Shown here: positions 1 through 6,913 of the stretch, piece by piece | Position numbering within the stretch: position 1 is the stretch's first letter | Layout: each line of letters opens with the position of its first letter | Source of the DNA: Thermodesulfatator sp. | GTDB taxonomy: Bacteria; Desulfobacterota; Dissulfuribacteria; Dissulfuribacterales; QOAL01 | DNA length: 10,423 nucleotides | NCBI GenBank assembly: GCA_003978135.1 | Contig: QOAL01000145.1 | Coordinates: forward strand, 1-10,423 | Direction of reading: 5' to 3' | Position numbers and translations under genes: made by a program | Notes under the pieces: model-generated | Told to the model about the DNA's origin: nothing | Databases searched by the model: none | The model's input: the letters and a program-made list of their open reading frames with translations, nothing else

Positions 1-1926
1 CAGCTGGTCGTCTGTTTCCCTGTATGGAAAAGCCGCCTCAAACTGCCGGTACATGTCGTCAGGTTCAGAAAGGGCAATGCCTTTTCTCACCTTCCTGGCA
101 GCATAAAGATCCACAAGTTCATGGGCGATTTCCCGAATGGCCCTTTTTACCTTCTGCTTCCTGGCTGACCAGGTCCCGGCCCCCAACTTGTCCAGCCTGG
201 GCTCCCTGCCTTCCACCCCTACGTAGCGCTGCAGCAGGCCCAGCCTGTCCACAGGCAGATAAAGCCTGTCACCTCCCCGGTATTCCAGGTTGATAAATTC
301 CCCGGGGATGTCATTTGCCGACATGGTAGTCAGCCCCATGTAACGCGCAACACCGTGATCCCTGTGAACCACCAGGTCCCCTTCCCTGATATCCGAAATG
401 GAAACAGGCGAAACCTTCCTTTTGCGGCTCTTTCTCCTTCTGGTATCAAAATGCTTGAAGGTAAAAAGCTCATGATCTGGCACGAATACAACCTGGCTTT
501 CCAGGTCGGTAAAACCTTCTGCCAGGAACCCGGAAAGCAGGTAAACACCAGGAGCCTGGAGATCAGCCAGACGGTCAAATCCAGGCAGAGCGCCGGCTTC
601 TTCCTGTAAATCAAGGGACTGGAATACAATCTCGTAATGTTCCAGGAGACCCTCAAGCCTCTTTCTGGCATCTTTTTCCTGGTAAAGGATGAACACCCTC
701 TTGCCCTGGTCCGTCCACCTGGAAAGCCTGGAGGCAAAAGAGGAAAAAAATTCTGTTCCTTTTCTGAAGGTAGCCTGGGCCACAGGCAGGGATTCGTTCC
801 TGGTAATCCCGGTCTCGATCTCCACGTCAAAAGCGGCAGGGCTGAAACCTGACTGCTGTCTTGAGGCCAGAATTCTTCCCGGCGCCAGAAACACCCTGGA
901 CAATGATTCAAGCCTGCCGGATATACTGGAAGGAGAAGCATAATATGCTTCCGGCTCGGCCAGAAGACGCTGGTTTTCCAGCTGCTGGAAATGGGCCTCC
1001 AGGGCCCTTTCTGAAAAGGCCTCCATGTTTCTCTGGCACTGGAGAGCATCTTCAATAACCAGGATCGTATCACCAGGTGCATAGGAAAGGAGGTCGTCAA
1101 GCTCACCATAGATAAAAGGCATTATGGAAAGGGAGTTCTCCGTGTCCCTTCTGGCTTCGAGATTCTGAATGATACTGTTTACGTCAGAAGCAGACAGATC
1201 CAGGGTCTTAGCCTGTTCAATAACATGCCTTACCGCCGCAGCCACCCGTTTATCCGAATAGACTATCTCCCTGGCAGGCAGCAGAATCGCCTCCTTTAAA
1301 AAACTCACTGTGCGCTGGGTGACAGGGTCGAAAGACCTTATTTCTTCAACCAGATCATCAAAAAACAAGATCCTTAGCGGAAGTTCATGGCCTGGTGGAA
1401 ATATGTCCAGGATCTCACCCCGAACAGAAAATTCCCCTACCCTTTCAACCCTGTTCAGGTATTCATAACCCGCTTCAACCAGCCATCTGGCCACCTGGTC
1501 CCTTTCAATCTCTTCTTCTGCCATTATGAGTTCGGCATTTGCAGAAAGTTCGGCTGCAGGTATTACCCTTTCAAGCAGCGAAGAGGCCTGTATAACCAAG
1601 ATGGGGTCCCGGCGTTCATTCAGGTTGTAAAGGGCAGTTATCCTTGATGCCGAGTTTTCCGGAGACGGAATGAGCGGAAGGAATACGAGGTGTTCGTAGG
1701 ATGGGAAGGGATAGACCCGACCAGGAAGAATATTTTGAAGCTCTCTGGTTCTTTCCAGAAATTGTTTTTTGTCAGGGCAGATCCAAATGAGAGGACGAGA
1801 AATATCACGCACAGCCTCGGAAATCATGATACTGGACCCTGAAGCTGCCTCTGAGATAACGGATATGCTGCCCTTTCCTTTCTCAAGGGCATTTTTCAGC
1901 GAAGAAATCCCCTTTTTAAACGTCAT
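1..1926 (-). CDS. mfd: Transcription-repair coupling factor Mfd, N-terminal 642 residues (cut by window edge)
   Basis: Mfd removes RNA polymerase stalled at DNA lesions and recruits UvrA for nucleotide excision repair. The reading frame is open from the ATG at 1926 to the window edge. An in-frame TAA lies directly before that ATG, so the start cannot be further upstream. Visible parts are the N-terminal UvrB-like module (FSVRGEILDIFPP near residues 165-178, then a typical PLRILFFDD stretch) and the RNA-polymerase-interacting CarD-like domain at about 508-585 (GDLVVHRDHGVARYMG, later EYRGGDRLYLPVDRLGLLQRYVG). The sequence ends at FPYRETDDQL, the stretch that in this family lies just before the Walker A helicase motif, so the translocase half is outside the window. 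The complete protein should be about 1150 residues. No clear Shine-Dalgarno sequence is seen. The stop of the 202-residue gene lies only 13 bases upstream, so translational coupling is possible. Confidence 0.95.
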   Translation of the reverse strand, partial: MTFKKGISSLKNALEKGKGSISVISEAASGSSIMISEAVRDISRPLIWICPDKKQFLERTRELQNILPGRVYPFPSYEHLVFLPLIPSPENSASRITALYNLNERRDPILVIQASSLLERVIPAAELSANAELIMAEEEIERDQVARWLVEAGYEYLNRVERVGEFSVRGEILDIFPPGHELPLRILFFDDLVEEIRSFDPVTQRTVSFLKEAILLPAREIVYSDKRVAAAVRHVIEQAKTLDLSASDVNSIIQNLEARRDTENSLSIMPFIYGELDDLLSYAPGDTILVIEDALQCQRNMEAFSERALEAHFQQLENQRLLAEPEAYYASPSSISGRLESLSRVFLAPGRILASRQQSGFSPAAFDVEIETGITRNESLPVAQATFRKGTEFFSSFASRLSRWTDQGKRVFILYQEKDARKRLEGLLEHYEIVFQSLDLQEEAGALPGFDRLADLQAPGVYLLSGFLAEGFTDLESQVVFVPDHELFTFKHFDTRRRKSRKRKVSPVSISDIREGDLVVHRDHGVARYMGLTTMSANDIPGEFINLEYRGGDRLYLPVDRLGLLQRYVGVEGREPRLDKLGAGTWSARKQKVKRAIREIAHELVDLYAARKVRKGIALSEPDDMYRQFEAAFPYRETDDQL

Positions 1927-1939
1927 TTACAGATATTTT

Positions 1940-2548
1940 TCAGGGAGCAAGAAGAAGGCGGGATATCTTAAGAAAGGCCTTTCTTTCCAAGGATTGGGAA
2001 ATCAGATCTTTTACTTGTTTACGCGGGAGCTTATGCAAACCCTTTGAAACCGTGTCGGACTCCATGAGTTCCCTGATAATTCTTGAACCATACTGATCAG
2101 GTGATGATGACGAACCATCGGCCTTTTCAAAATCTTGAAGAAAAGTACGATATTCCGAGAGAAAGATCATTCTGAAATATTCATAGGCATCAGGAGCATC
2201 CTGAGAGGCAAAAAATTTTTGGAAAAAGGAATCGGCCAAAAACTCCAGAAACCTGTCAACCATGTCTAGCCTGCTGGTACTGCCTATTATTGCAGCAATA
2301 CGGGTGAAATATCCTGCACAATTAAACAGCAGCTCCTGGGTAAGGCGCAGGACCTTTTCCTGTTCTTCCTTGCCTGAAAACCCCTGGGGCTCTGCCGTGC
2401 CACATATTAAGCGGCTGGCAAGAAGGCACATATCCTCTGTGATTTCCACTGAAACCAGTTGGAGCTGTCGATCAATATCCGCAGGAAGTGCTCGGGAAGA
2501 ATTTTCACTACCCGAAAGCCCTGTATTTTTATCCTGATATGAATGCAT
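1940..2548 (-). CDS. Hypothetical helical protein upstream of mfd
   Basis: A 202-residue protein of no family I recognise. It has no signal peptide, no transmembrane segment and no cysteine-pair motif. The composition suggests an all-helical soluble protein with alternating charged and hydrophobic stretches: residues about 25-55, a segment rich in Phe and Tyr at about 85-140, a Ser-rich linker near 146-150 (SSSSPDQ), and a basic C-terminal helix pair. It is probably a real gene, because it is the long open frame in this stretch, ends 13 bases before mfd and is preceded by a promoter-like sequence. The start is uncertain: no clear Shine-Dalgarno lies before the ATG at 2548, and the next Met is about 40 residues in. 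It probably forms a two-gene operon with mfd. No function is assigned. Confidence 0.65.
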   Translation of the reverse strand: MHSYQDKNTGLSGSENSSRALPADIDRQLQLVSVEITEDMCLLASRLICGTAEPQGFSGKEEQEKVLRLTQELLFNCAGYFTRIAAIIGSTSRLDMVDRFLEFLADSFFQKFFASQDAPDAYEYFRMIFLSEYRTFLQDFEKADGSSSSPDQYGSRIIRELMESDTVSKGLHKLPRKQVKDLISQSLERKAFLKISRLLLAP

Positions 2549-2584
2549 TAACTTATTTTAAAAAACTTATAATATTTCAGGTAA

Positions 2585-2612
2585 ATTAAGTCATTTGTTA
2601 ACAAAATGTCAA
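2585..2612 (-). promoter_or_regulatory. Candidate sigma-70 promoter for the 202-residue gene and mfd
   Basis: On the minus strand a perfect -35 hexamer TTGACA (2612-2607) is followed after 16 bases by CTTAAT (2590-2585), which matches four of six positions of the -10 consensus. The stretch down to the gene start at 2548 is very AT-rich. It lies 37 bases before the ATG, a sensible leader length. The call rests on sequence match alone. Confidence 0.4.
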
Positions 2613-2630
2613 GTCCTGGGGATTGGGGGC

Positions 2631-2760
2631 ATTCCGGGTTTGTCCTCATAGCCTGGGAACGAGCATTTCTTTCAAGATTCACCAACAGCCGCTGTGCGGG
2701 CTACATACTCTTTCTGAATACATACACAGACATTATTACAAACTTGAGTGCGGCCAAAAC
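2631..2760 (+). repeat. Dispersed intergenic repeat, copy A
   Basis: This stretch aligns with the reverse complement of 4262-4391 over about 130 bases with roughly 28 mismatches and one single-base gap, about 78% identity by hand. The best-conserved blocks are GTTTGTCCTC at the left end, GAGCATTT, TTTCAAGATT, AGCCGCTGT, CATACTCTTTCTG, and ACAAACTTGAGTGCGG at the right end. Both copies are intergenic and frame is not conserved, so this is a non-coding repeat and not a gene relic I can identify. It lies beyond the 3' end of aroB, in the 377-base gap before the 202-residue gene. Confidence 0.8.
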
Positions 2761-2802
2761 TGGCTTCCCCTTGGTGAAATCTTGAAAGAAACGGCTCGTT
2801 CC
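2656..2802. repeat. Inverted-repeat (hairpin or MITE-like) element overlapping repeat copy A
   Basis: The left arm (2656-2685) and the right arm (2771-2802) are reverse complements, with 29 matched positions, one mismatch and two single-base gaps. The shared core is TTTCTTTCAAGATT, flanked by GGAACGAGC outside and CACCAA inside. The 85 bases between them hold the rest of repeat copy A. As RNA this could fold into a long stem; as DNA it looks like a small non-autonomous element. The matching right arm is not evident beside copy B. The remainder of the gap (2803-2925) shows nothing I can name, including no convincing terminator after aroB. Confidence 0.75.
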
Positions 2803-2925
2803 TGTTCGAAGCAGTTAGCCCATAAAGGTAAAAGAGGCATGGAGCATATTCCTGTTTAGAAAATTTTAGAAAAGACAACGTGACAAACAGGAGATACTTC
2901 CGGTTATTCTTCGGCAGGCCATTAA

Positions 2926-4065
2926 TCAGGGCTGAATAGCCCTTTCCAGTTCCTCTTTGCTTACATCTCCCACGACAAGTGCCTCTCCAATTCCCCTGGT
3001 GAGCACAAAATGAATCCTGCCATCCTGCACCTTTTTGTCCCGCTTCATGTGTTCCATAATGGATTGCCTGTCCATAGACCCTGGTATTTCCACTGGAAGC
3101 CTGAACTGCTCTAGAACACCCTTTAATCTGGCGAGATCCTCCTGGGCCATGAGTCCCCTGGCCACCGAAATCTTGGATACTGCCACCATGCCTATGGCTA
3201 CTGCTTCTCCATGGGGGATGGAGTATCCGGAAACAGCCTCCACGGCGTGGCCAATGGTGTGGCCAAAATTAAGTATCCTTCTCAGGCCTCCTTCCCGTTC
3301 ATCCCTGGACACTACGTCTGCCTTGATTTCACAGGAGCGCCTGACAAGAAAGCTTGTGGTCTCTGGCTCCAGATTTACCACGTCCCACCATTTCTCTTCC
3401 AGAAATTTAAAAAGCTCCGGATCTGCTATCATGCCGTATTTCACTATCTCTGCAAGGCCGTTTCTGACCTCGCTGCCGGGAAGGGAGGCCAGTACTCCTA
3501 TATCTGCAAATACAGCAAGAGGCTGGGCAAAAGTACCTATGAGGTTCTTCCCCTCGGGGAGATCTACTCCTGTCTTTCCACCTACCGAGCTGTCTACCTG
3601 GGCCAGTAACGTAGTAGGCAGCTGAATGAACGGAATGCCCCGCATGTAAATGGATGCAAGAAAGCCGGCGATATCCCCGGTAACACCTCCACCGAGGGCA
3701 AGAATCAGGCTCCTTCTGTCTGCGCCAAGTTGAACGAGCCTTCTTGCCAGGCCGATTACCGTTTCCATGTGCTTAGACTCTTCCCCTGCTGGAAAGGATA
3801 TAAGTGTGACCTCAAAATCCGCATCCTGCAGGATGTTCAGCAAGTCGATGCCTATCAGGTCCTCCACATTGGAATCAGTAACTATGAATAACCGTTGGGC
3901 AATTCCAATTTCCTGAAGCCTGGCCGGAAGCTCTGTCAACAGTCCAGGACCTATCTGTATTTCATAGGATCGCTGGCCCAGGGGGACTTTCACCTTATCC
4001 CACACATGAACTATATCTTCAGGCCTGCATTTTCCACTTGCGCCAAAACTCTTCTGTCTGCTCAT
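2926..4065 (-). CDS. aroB: 3-dehydroquinate synthase
   Basis: AroB converts DAHP to 3-dehydroquinate, the second step of the shikimate pathway in the cytoplasm, using NAD and a divalent metal. The 379-residue product shows the NAD-binding stretch LALGGGVTGDIAGFLAS (about 122-138), the signature DSSVGGKTGVDLPEGKNLIG (about 158-177), and the three expected metal ligands: Glu206 in RNGLAEIVKYG, His269 in NFGHTIGHA and His285 in IPHGEAVAIG. It is slightly longer than the usual 360 residues because of about 20 extra N-terminal residues. The start at 4065 is supported by AAGGTG six bases before the ATG. It stands alone: about 330 bases separate it from trxC and about 380 from the next gene, and both gaps carry copies of one repeat. 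No other aro gene is in the window. Confidence 0.97.
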   Translation of the reverse strand: MSRQKSFGASGKCRPEDIVHVWDKVKVPLGQRSYEIQIGPGLLTELPARLQEIGIAQRLFIVTDSNVEDLIGIDLLNILQDADFEVTLISFPAGEESKHMETVIGLARRLVQLGADRRSLILALGGGVTGDIAGFLASIYMRGIPFIQLPTTLLAQVDSSVGGKTGVDLPEGKNLIGTFAQPLAVFADIGVLASLPGSEVRNGLAEIVKYGMIADPELFKFLEEKWWDVVNLEPETTSFLVRRSCEIKADVVSRDEREGGLRRILNFGHTIGHAVEAVSGYSIPHGEAVAIGMVAVSKISVARGLMAQEDLARLKGVLEQFRLPVEIPGSMDRQSIMEHMKRDKKVQDGRIHFVLTRGIGEALVVGDVSKEELERAIQP

Positions 4066-4261
4066 TGCCTACACCTTGATTCATCAAAATATTTCCTGAA
4101 GAATACAACAGGGACAGTCATGAAGCCATAACGCCTTCCCCAAAAAAATACAGGGCATGCATCTGCACACCTGCCGCCCTGCACCTGCAGCACCCCCTAA
4201 CAGCGTACTGGAGAGAATTATCACAAGACTCTGTAATCATTTGCCCTCTGAGGGGGCGACG

Positions 4262-4391
4262 GTTTAGCCGCACTCAAGTTTGTAGAATTACCCGGTTATG
4301 CATCCAGAAAGAGTATGCAGCCTGTACAGCGGCTTTTGAAAAAATCTTGAAACAAATGCTCCTCCCCGGGCTGCGAGGACAAACAGGGAAT
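4262..4391 (-). repeat. Dispersed intergenic repeat, copy B (inverted relative to copy A)
   Basis: Read on the minus strand, this block matches 2631-2760 at about 78% over its full length, including GTTTGTCCTC, TTTCAAGATT, AGCCGCTGT, CATACTCTTTCTG and ACAAACTTGAGTGCGG. It begins eight bases beyond the trxC stop codon. The similarity fades beyond both ends, which sets the unit length at about 130 bases. Copies A and B therefore bracket aroB in opposite orientations. Confidence 0.8.
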
Positions 4392-4398
4392 TTTCCCT
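4385..4398 (-). terminator. Short hairpin directly after trxC, weak terminator candidate
   Basis: AGGGAA and TTCCCT form a 5-6 bp stem beginning at the base after the trxC stop codon. Only a GTTTGT follows it, not a proper T-run, so termination here is uncertain. Confidence 0.25.
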
Positions 4399-4836
4399 CT
4401 ACAAGAGTGTTTCCAGCTTCTGCCTTATCTGCTGTGGAGGCACAGCGCCAACCAGGGTATCTGCAAGTCTGCCGTCCTTGAAAAACAACAGTGTCGGGAT
4501 GCTCCTTATTTGGTACTTTTGGGCAGTCACTGGATTTTCATCCACATTTAGTTTGCCAATAAGTGCCCTGTTCCCGAATTGCCTGGCCAGGTCCTCTATC
4601 ACAGGACCGATCATGCGACATGGGCCACACCAGGGCGCCCAGCAATCAACCAATGCTACACGAGAAGAATTTACCATGGAATCAAAATTTGCATCTGAAA
4701 ATTTTATTGGCCCAGATGCCGTTCCGGCCAGAGGGGTCTTGCATTTCCCGCACCTTGGTCCTTGGTCCAACCGGTCGGCTGGTACCCGATTTTTTGTGCC
4801 GCACCCTGGACATTTGATAATTACTGTTTCAGACAT
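4399..4836 (-). CDS. trxC: Thioredoxin 2, zinc-finger thioredoxin
   Basis: TrxC is a cytoplasmic thiol-disulfide reductant for oxidised proteins, typically linked to oxidative stress. The 145-residue product has an N-terminal zinc-ribbon with two cysteine pairs (Cys9/Cys12 in CPGC and Cys29/Cys32 in CGKC). A thioredoxin fold follows, with active site WCGPC (Cys70, Cys73) and cis-proline Pro114 in the IRSIPTLLFF motif. Length and architecture are those of TrxC and not of the roughly 108-residue TrxA. The start at 4836 is preceded by a strong Shine-Dalgarno, AAAGGAGG, 11 bases upstream. It is divergent from the lipoprotein gene, and their 205-bp spacer contains a 110-bp imperfect palindrome that could affect expression of both. 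No redox-sensing regulator site was recognised. Confidence 0.95.
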   Translation of the reverse strand: MSETVIIKCPGCGTKNRVPADRLDQGPRCGKCKTPLAGTASGPIKFSDANFDSMVNSSRVALVDCWAPWCGPCRMIGPVIEDLARQFGNRALIGKLNVDENPVTAQKYQIRSIPTLLFFKDGRLADTLVGAVPPQQIRQKLETLL

Positions 4837-4876
4837 GGTTATATTGCCCTCCTTTAAAACAGGGATTAAACAGTTA

Positions 4877-4986
4877 CAATCTCGATGTTAACCAGGACAG
4901 GCCACAGCGGTGAAGATACACCCATATCGGCCACTGACACACATGGACAAAAACAGTGTGACCCCTGTGGAATAACATCGAAATTG
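4877..4986. repeat. 110-bp imperfect palindrome in the trxC/lipoprotein divergent spacer
   Basis: The outer arms are CAATCTCGATGTTA (4877-4890) and TAACATCGAAATTG (4973-4986), reverse complements at 13 of 14 positions. The inner arms CCACAGCGGT (4902-4911) and ACCCCTGTGG (4961-4970) match at 9 of 10. A further CACTG/CAGTG pair lies nearer the centre. The left side carries 11 bases between outer and inner arm and the right side only two, so the symmetry is broken by an insertion or deletion. It resembles a small terminal-inverted-repeat element or a large regulatory hairpin. It is unrelated to repeats A and B as far as I can see. Confidence 0.75.
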
Positions 4987-5041
4987 AGCTGTACATAAAA
5001 AATTAAGAAACATCGGCTGGATTTCCAGGGGCGGAAACAAA

Positions 5042-5869
5042 ATGACCAAATTATTGGATCTTTTTCTCAAGAACAGATGTCATGCATTCATACTGATTGT
5101 GCTGGGCCTGTTCCACCTACTCTTTTTTTTAACGGGCTGTTCCCTTTTCAAAAGCCAACCTGTTGTACAGATGCCTCCTGTAAAGCGCACCGGGGATCCC
5201 ATCCAGGATATAAGGACCAGGGCTGACAGAATAAGGAGCATTGAAATCAGGGGGCGCCTGAGCATACGCACAAGAACCAGGAAATACCCGTCATTCAGTG
5301 TTGCCATATGGTTTTACAGCCATAGCGAAAGGCTTAACCTCAGGATAAGGGGATCAGGTCCATTGGGGGTAAGTGTTTTCGACTTGCTGGCAGACAGGCA
5401 GGAAGCATGGATCTATGTTCCCCGAGAGGGCAAGATACTTAAGGGCAACACCTTTTTTACCAGCCATGGCAGCATTGGCGTTGATGCTGCCATCCAGTTA
5501 ATGGAGATATGCCTGAACCCCTGGTCTCCTGTTCGTAATTGCAGTTCCACCAAGAAGGAATACATGGCCGAAAGAAAGGACGGCAGGATGGTGGCCAGGA
5601 TTAAATGCCGATTCCTGGGTCATGATCTGGCGCTTTCCTATGATTTATCTTCCCTTGAGCCCTTAACCTTTGACAGCAGCCTTGCCACCATTTCCTTTCG
5701 GGCCGGAGACAGTGACCAAGCCACCTCCTATCCCCGTGAAATATCATTTAATCTTAAAAAAGATGGTATTTCCGGCACCCTCAAGGTTCAACAGGTAAAA
5801 GTCAACACCATCTCTCCGGACAGCCCAATCTTCGAAAGAAGCATTTTCAGCCCTTTGAAGACCATGTGA
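5042..5869 (+). CDS. Outer-membrane-type lipoprotein, LolA/LolB-like (DUF4292-like) fold
   Basis: A 275-residue protein and the only plus-strand gene. Residues 1-33 form a lipoprotein signal: a few basic residues, a long hydrophobic stretch (about 15-30) and lipobox LTGC with the modified Cys33. Ser follows the Cys, which in the E. coli Lol rule favours outer-membrane sorting. Residues about 60-230 have the pattern of beta strands seen in LolA/LolB and DUF4292 lipoproteins: IRGRLSIRTRTRKYPSFSVA, then a LRIRGSGPLGVSVFDL stretch and WIYVPREGKILKG. The family call is from this pattern, not from a decisive motif. The N-terminus is well supported by the signal peptide; the ribosome site is only a weak AGGGGCGG. 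It is divergent from trxC and convergent with the selenoprotein gene 138 bases away. It may help handle lipoproteins or lipids at the outer membrane, which is inferred from the fold alone. Confidence 0.8.
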   Translation: MTKLLDLFLKNRCHAFILIVLGLFHLLFFLTGCSLFKSQPVVQMPPVKRTGDPIQDIRTRADRIRSIEIRGRLSIRTRTRKYPSFSVAIWFYSHSERLNLRIRGSGPLGVSVFDLLADRQEAWIYVPREGKILKGNTFFTSHGSIGVDAAIQLMEICLNPWSPVRNCSSTKKEYMAERKDGRMVARIKCRFLGHDLALSYDLSSLEPLTFDSSLATISFRAGDSDQATSYPREISFNLKKDGISGTLKVQQVKVNTISPDSPIFERSIFSPLKTM

Positions 5870-6007
5870 CAGCAGACAGCTGTATCTAAAACAGGAACTG
5901 CTCTTTACATCTGGTCCATCCCTGGGTATTGACGGCTTCGGACAGGGGCGGGACGTTTCAGCACCAGGAAGCCGGCTTTAGCCCCAATATTTTCCTCTAT
6001 GTTCTGC

Positions 6008-6913
6008 CTAGTGTTTACGTTTTTCCAGCAAGTACAGCCTGTTCTGGCTGCCATTTACCACATAACCGCTGTCGCCGTTTTTCCTGACAAAAAGCCTTAT
6101 AATCCCGACCGATTTGCCCCTGGGATGACTGCTTACCACGAGGGTCTTGCCGATTCTGACAGGATTTCTAGTGGGAGAGGTTCGACCGCTGGAAATTATC
6201 AAGGCCACTCCAGGATGCTTCTTTACAAATTCCACCTCCCTGGGAGGTATCATTGATGAAAGGACTATCACCAGATCAGAATTTTCACTGACTTTTTTCA
6301 TGTACCTTTCCAAGGCAGGATCTGAGTACTGTATCTCGGTTTCATTTCCGCCGGGTATTCCCCTGGGAACGGCTTTTCCTGAAACAGATACCACCCCTAT
6401 TCTTAGCCCCTTTGCCTTGAATATCCTGAAGGGAGAAAAGGCCGGTCTTTTGCCACAGTAAAGGTTGGCCGAGGCCAAAATTGTTCCTTCCGGGTCCAGA
6501 TCTTTAAGAAATGCGCATCCTGCAGCCAGATCATCCACTCCAATACCCGCAAGATTATATCCCATTTTTTTATAGGACTGGAAAATCGACGCTGCTTTTT
6601 TCTTTCTCATGGAATCAATGTGCCGTCCTGACTGAAAAAGAAACCTGCCACCGTCCAGAAGAAGATCTATCTGCCCGCTTTTCTTGTGCTCTTGGATCCA
6701 ACTGATCCTTTGGGAAATCCCGCCGATTTCCCTTCCGCCTCAGGAGTGGACAGGCCTTGTCTCACCCCATGTATTTGTTGTATAGGCGACGGCTAAAGTG
6801 ATTTGCCCATTTTTTTGCCCGGTTGCGACAGCGGCGGCGAAGGCGTGCTGCCAGGCCAGAAACAGCCCTGTAAAAAGACACATCAAAATGGTTGCCCATC
6901 TGTTATTTTTCAT
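6008..6913 (-). CDS. Exported UshA-like selenoprotein, in-frame TGA read as selenocysteine 58
   Basis: Two open frames (6740-6913 and 6008-6739) are in the same frame and separated only by one TGA at 6742-6740. Read through, they give a 301-residue protein. Residues 1-26 are a signal peptide (basic start, hydrophobic core, cleavage near AFA), so it is exported. The rest follows the calcineurin-like/5'-nucleotidase N-terminal fold of UshA: ITLAVAYTTNTWGETRP (38-54), Sec58 followed by GGREIGG, LLLDGGRF (84-91), a MGYNLAGIG segment (117-125), then SANLY and GLRIGVVSVSG. Related proteins carry Cys in the region where Sec58 sits (PCxxC or CGC followed by GG). The usual metal ligands are absent: Asn47 and Trp49 replace the Asp and His of DxH, Arg90 replaces an Asp, and Val126-Asp127 replace Asn-His. 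A redox role is therefore likelier than a phosphatase. The start at 6913 has AAGGAG eight bases upstream and overlaps the HD gene by 11 bases. The alternative reading is a pseudogene with a nonsense mutation. Confidence 0.82.
6712..6742 (-). promoter_or_regulatory. Sec UGA codon with candidate bacterial SECIS hairpin
   Basis: In the mRNA the UGA (6742-6740) is followed after seven bases by a perfect 8-bp stem, GGGAAATC pairing with GATTTCCC, closed by the 5-base loop GGCGG. The loop begins 15 bases after the UGA and has G at its first two positions. In bacteria the SelB-binding element lies inside the coding region just after the UGA, with a small apical loop carrying an early G. This matches that layout, at the short end of the spacing range. 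The hairpin bases also encode sensible protein (REIGGISQ). Confidence 0.72.

Larger units (their letters stand above)
4066..4398. other. Intergenic region between trxC and aroB
   Basis: This 333-base gap holds repeat copy B in its trxC-proximal half (4262-4391). The aroB-proximal half (4066-4261) must contain any aroB leader and promoter, but I see no convincing -35/-10 pair. It has a GC-rich stretch with short imperfect repeats of CTGCACCTGCAG type near 4160-4195. No ORF here looks real. Confidence 0.6.

Noticed and set aside
330..1109. 259-residue minus-strand ORF
   Set aside because: It is another frame inside mfd; the mfd frame is the one with clear domain motifs. The ORF sequence has low-complexity Trp/Pro/Arg-rich shadow composition.
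2672..2878. 68-residue minus-strand ORF in the gap between aroB and the 202-residue gene
   Set aside because: It runs across the inverted-repeat element and repeat copy A, has no ribosome site I can see, and the frame is not kept in repeat copy B.
3035..3625. 196-residue plus-strand ORF opposite aroB, and similar ORFs opposite holA and proC
   Set aside because: They are antisense shadows of well-supported genes, with Ser/Pro/Thr-rich sequence and no family features.
2631..4391. Phase-variable inversion of the aroB segment
   Set aside because: The flanking copies are only about 78% identical and no recombinase gene is nearby, so active inversion is unlikely; only past rearrangement is suggested.
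5870..6007. Bidirectional terminator between the convergent lipoprotein and selenoprotein genes
   Set aside because: Only short palindromes (AAGCCGGCTT at 5969-5978 and an ACAGC/GCTGT pair just after the lipoprotein stop) are seen, with no T-run on either strand, so I do not call a terminator.
6008..6913. Pseudogene with a nonsense mutation
   Set aside because: Both halves keep a clean frame and good protein sequence, the TGA sits at a Cys position, and a hairpin of SECIS type follows. Decay by chance would not give this combination, though it is not formally excluded.
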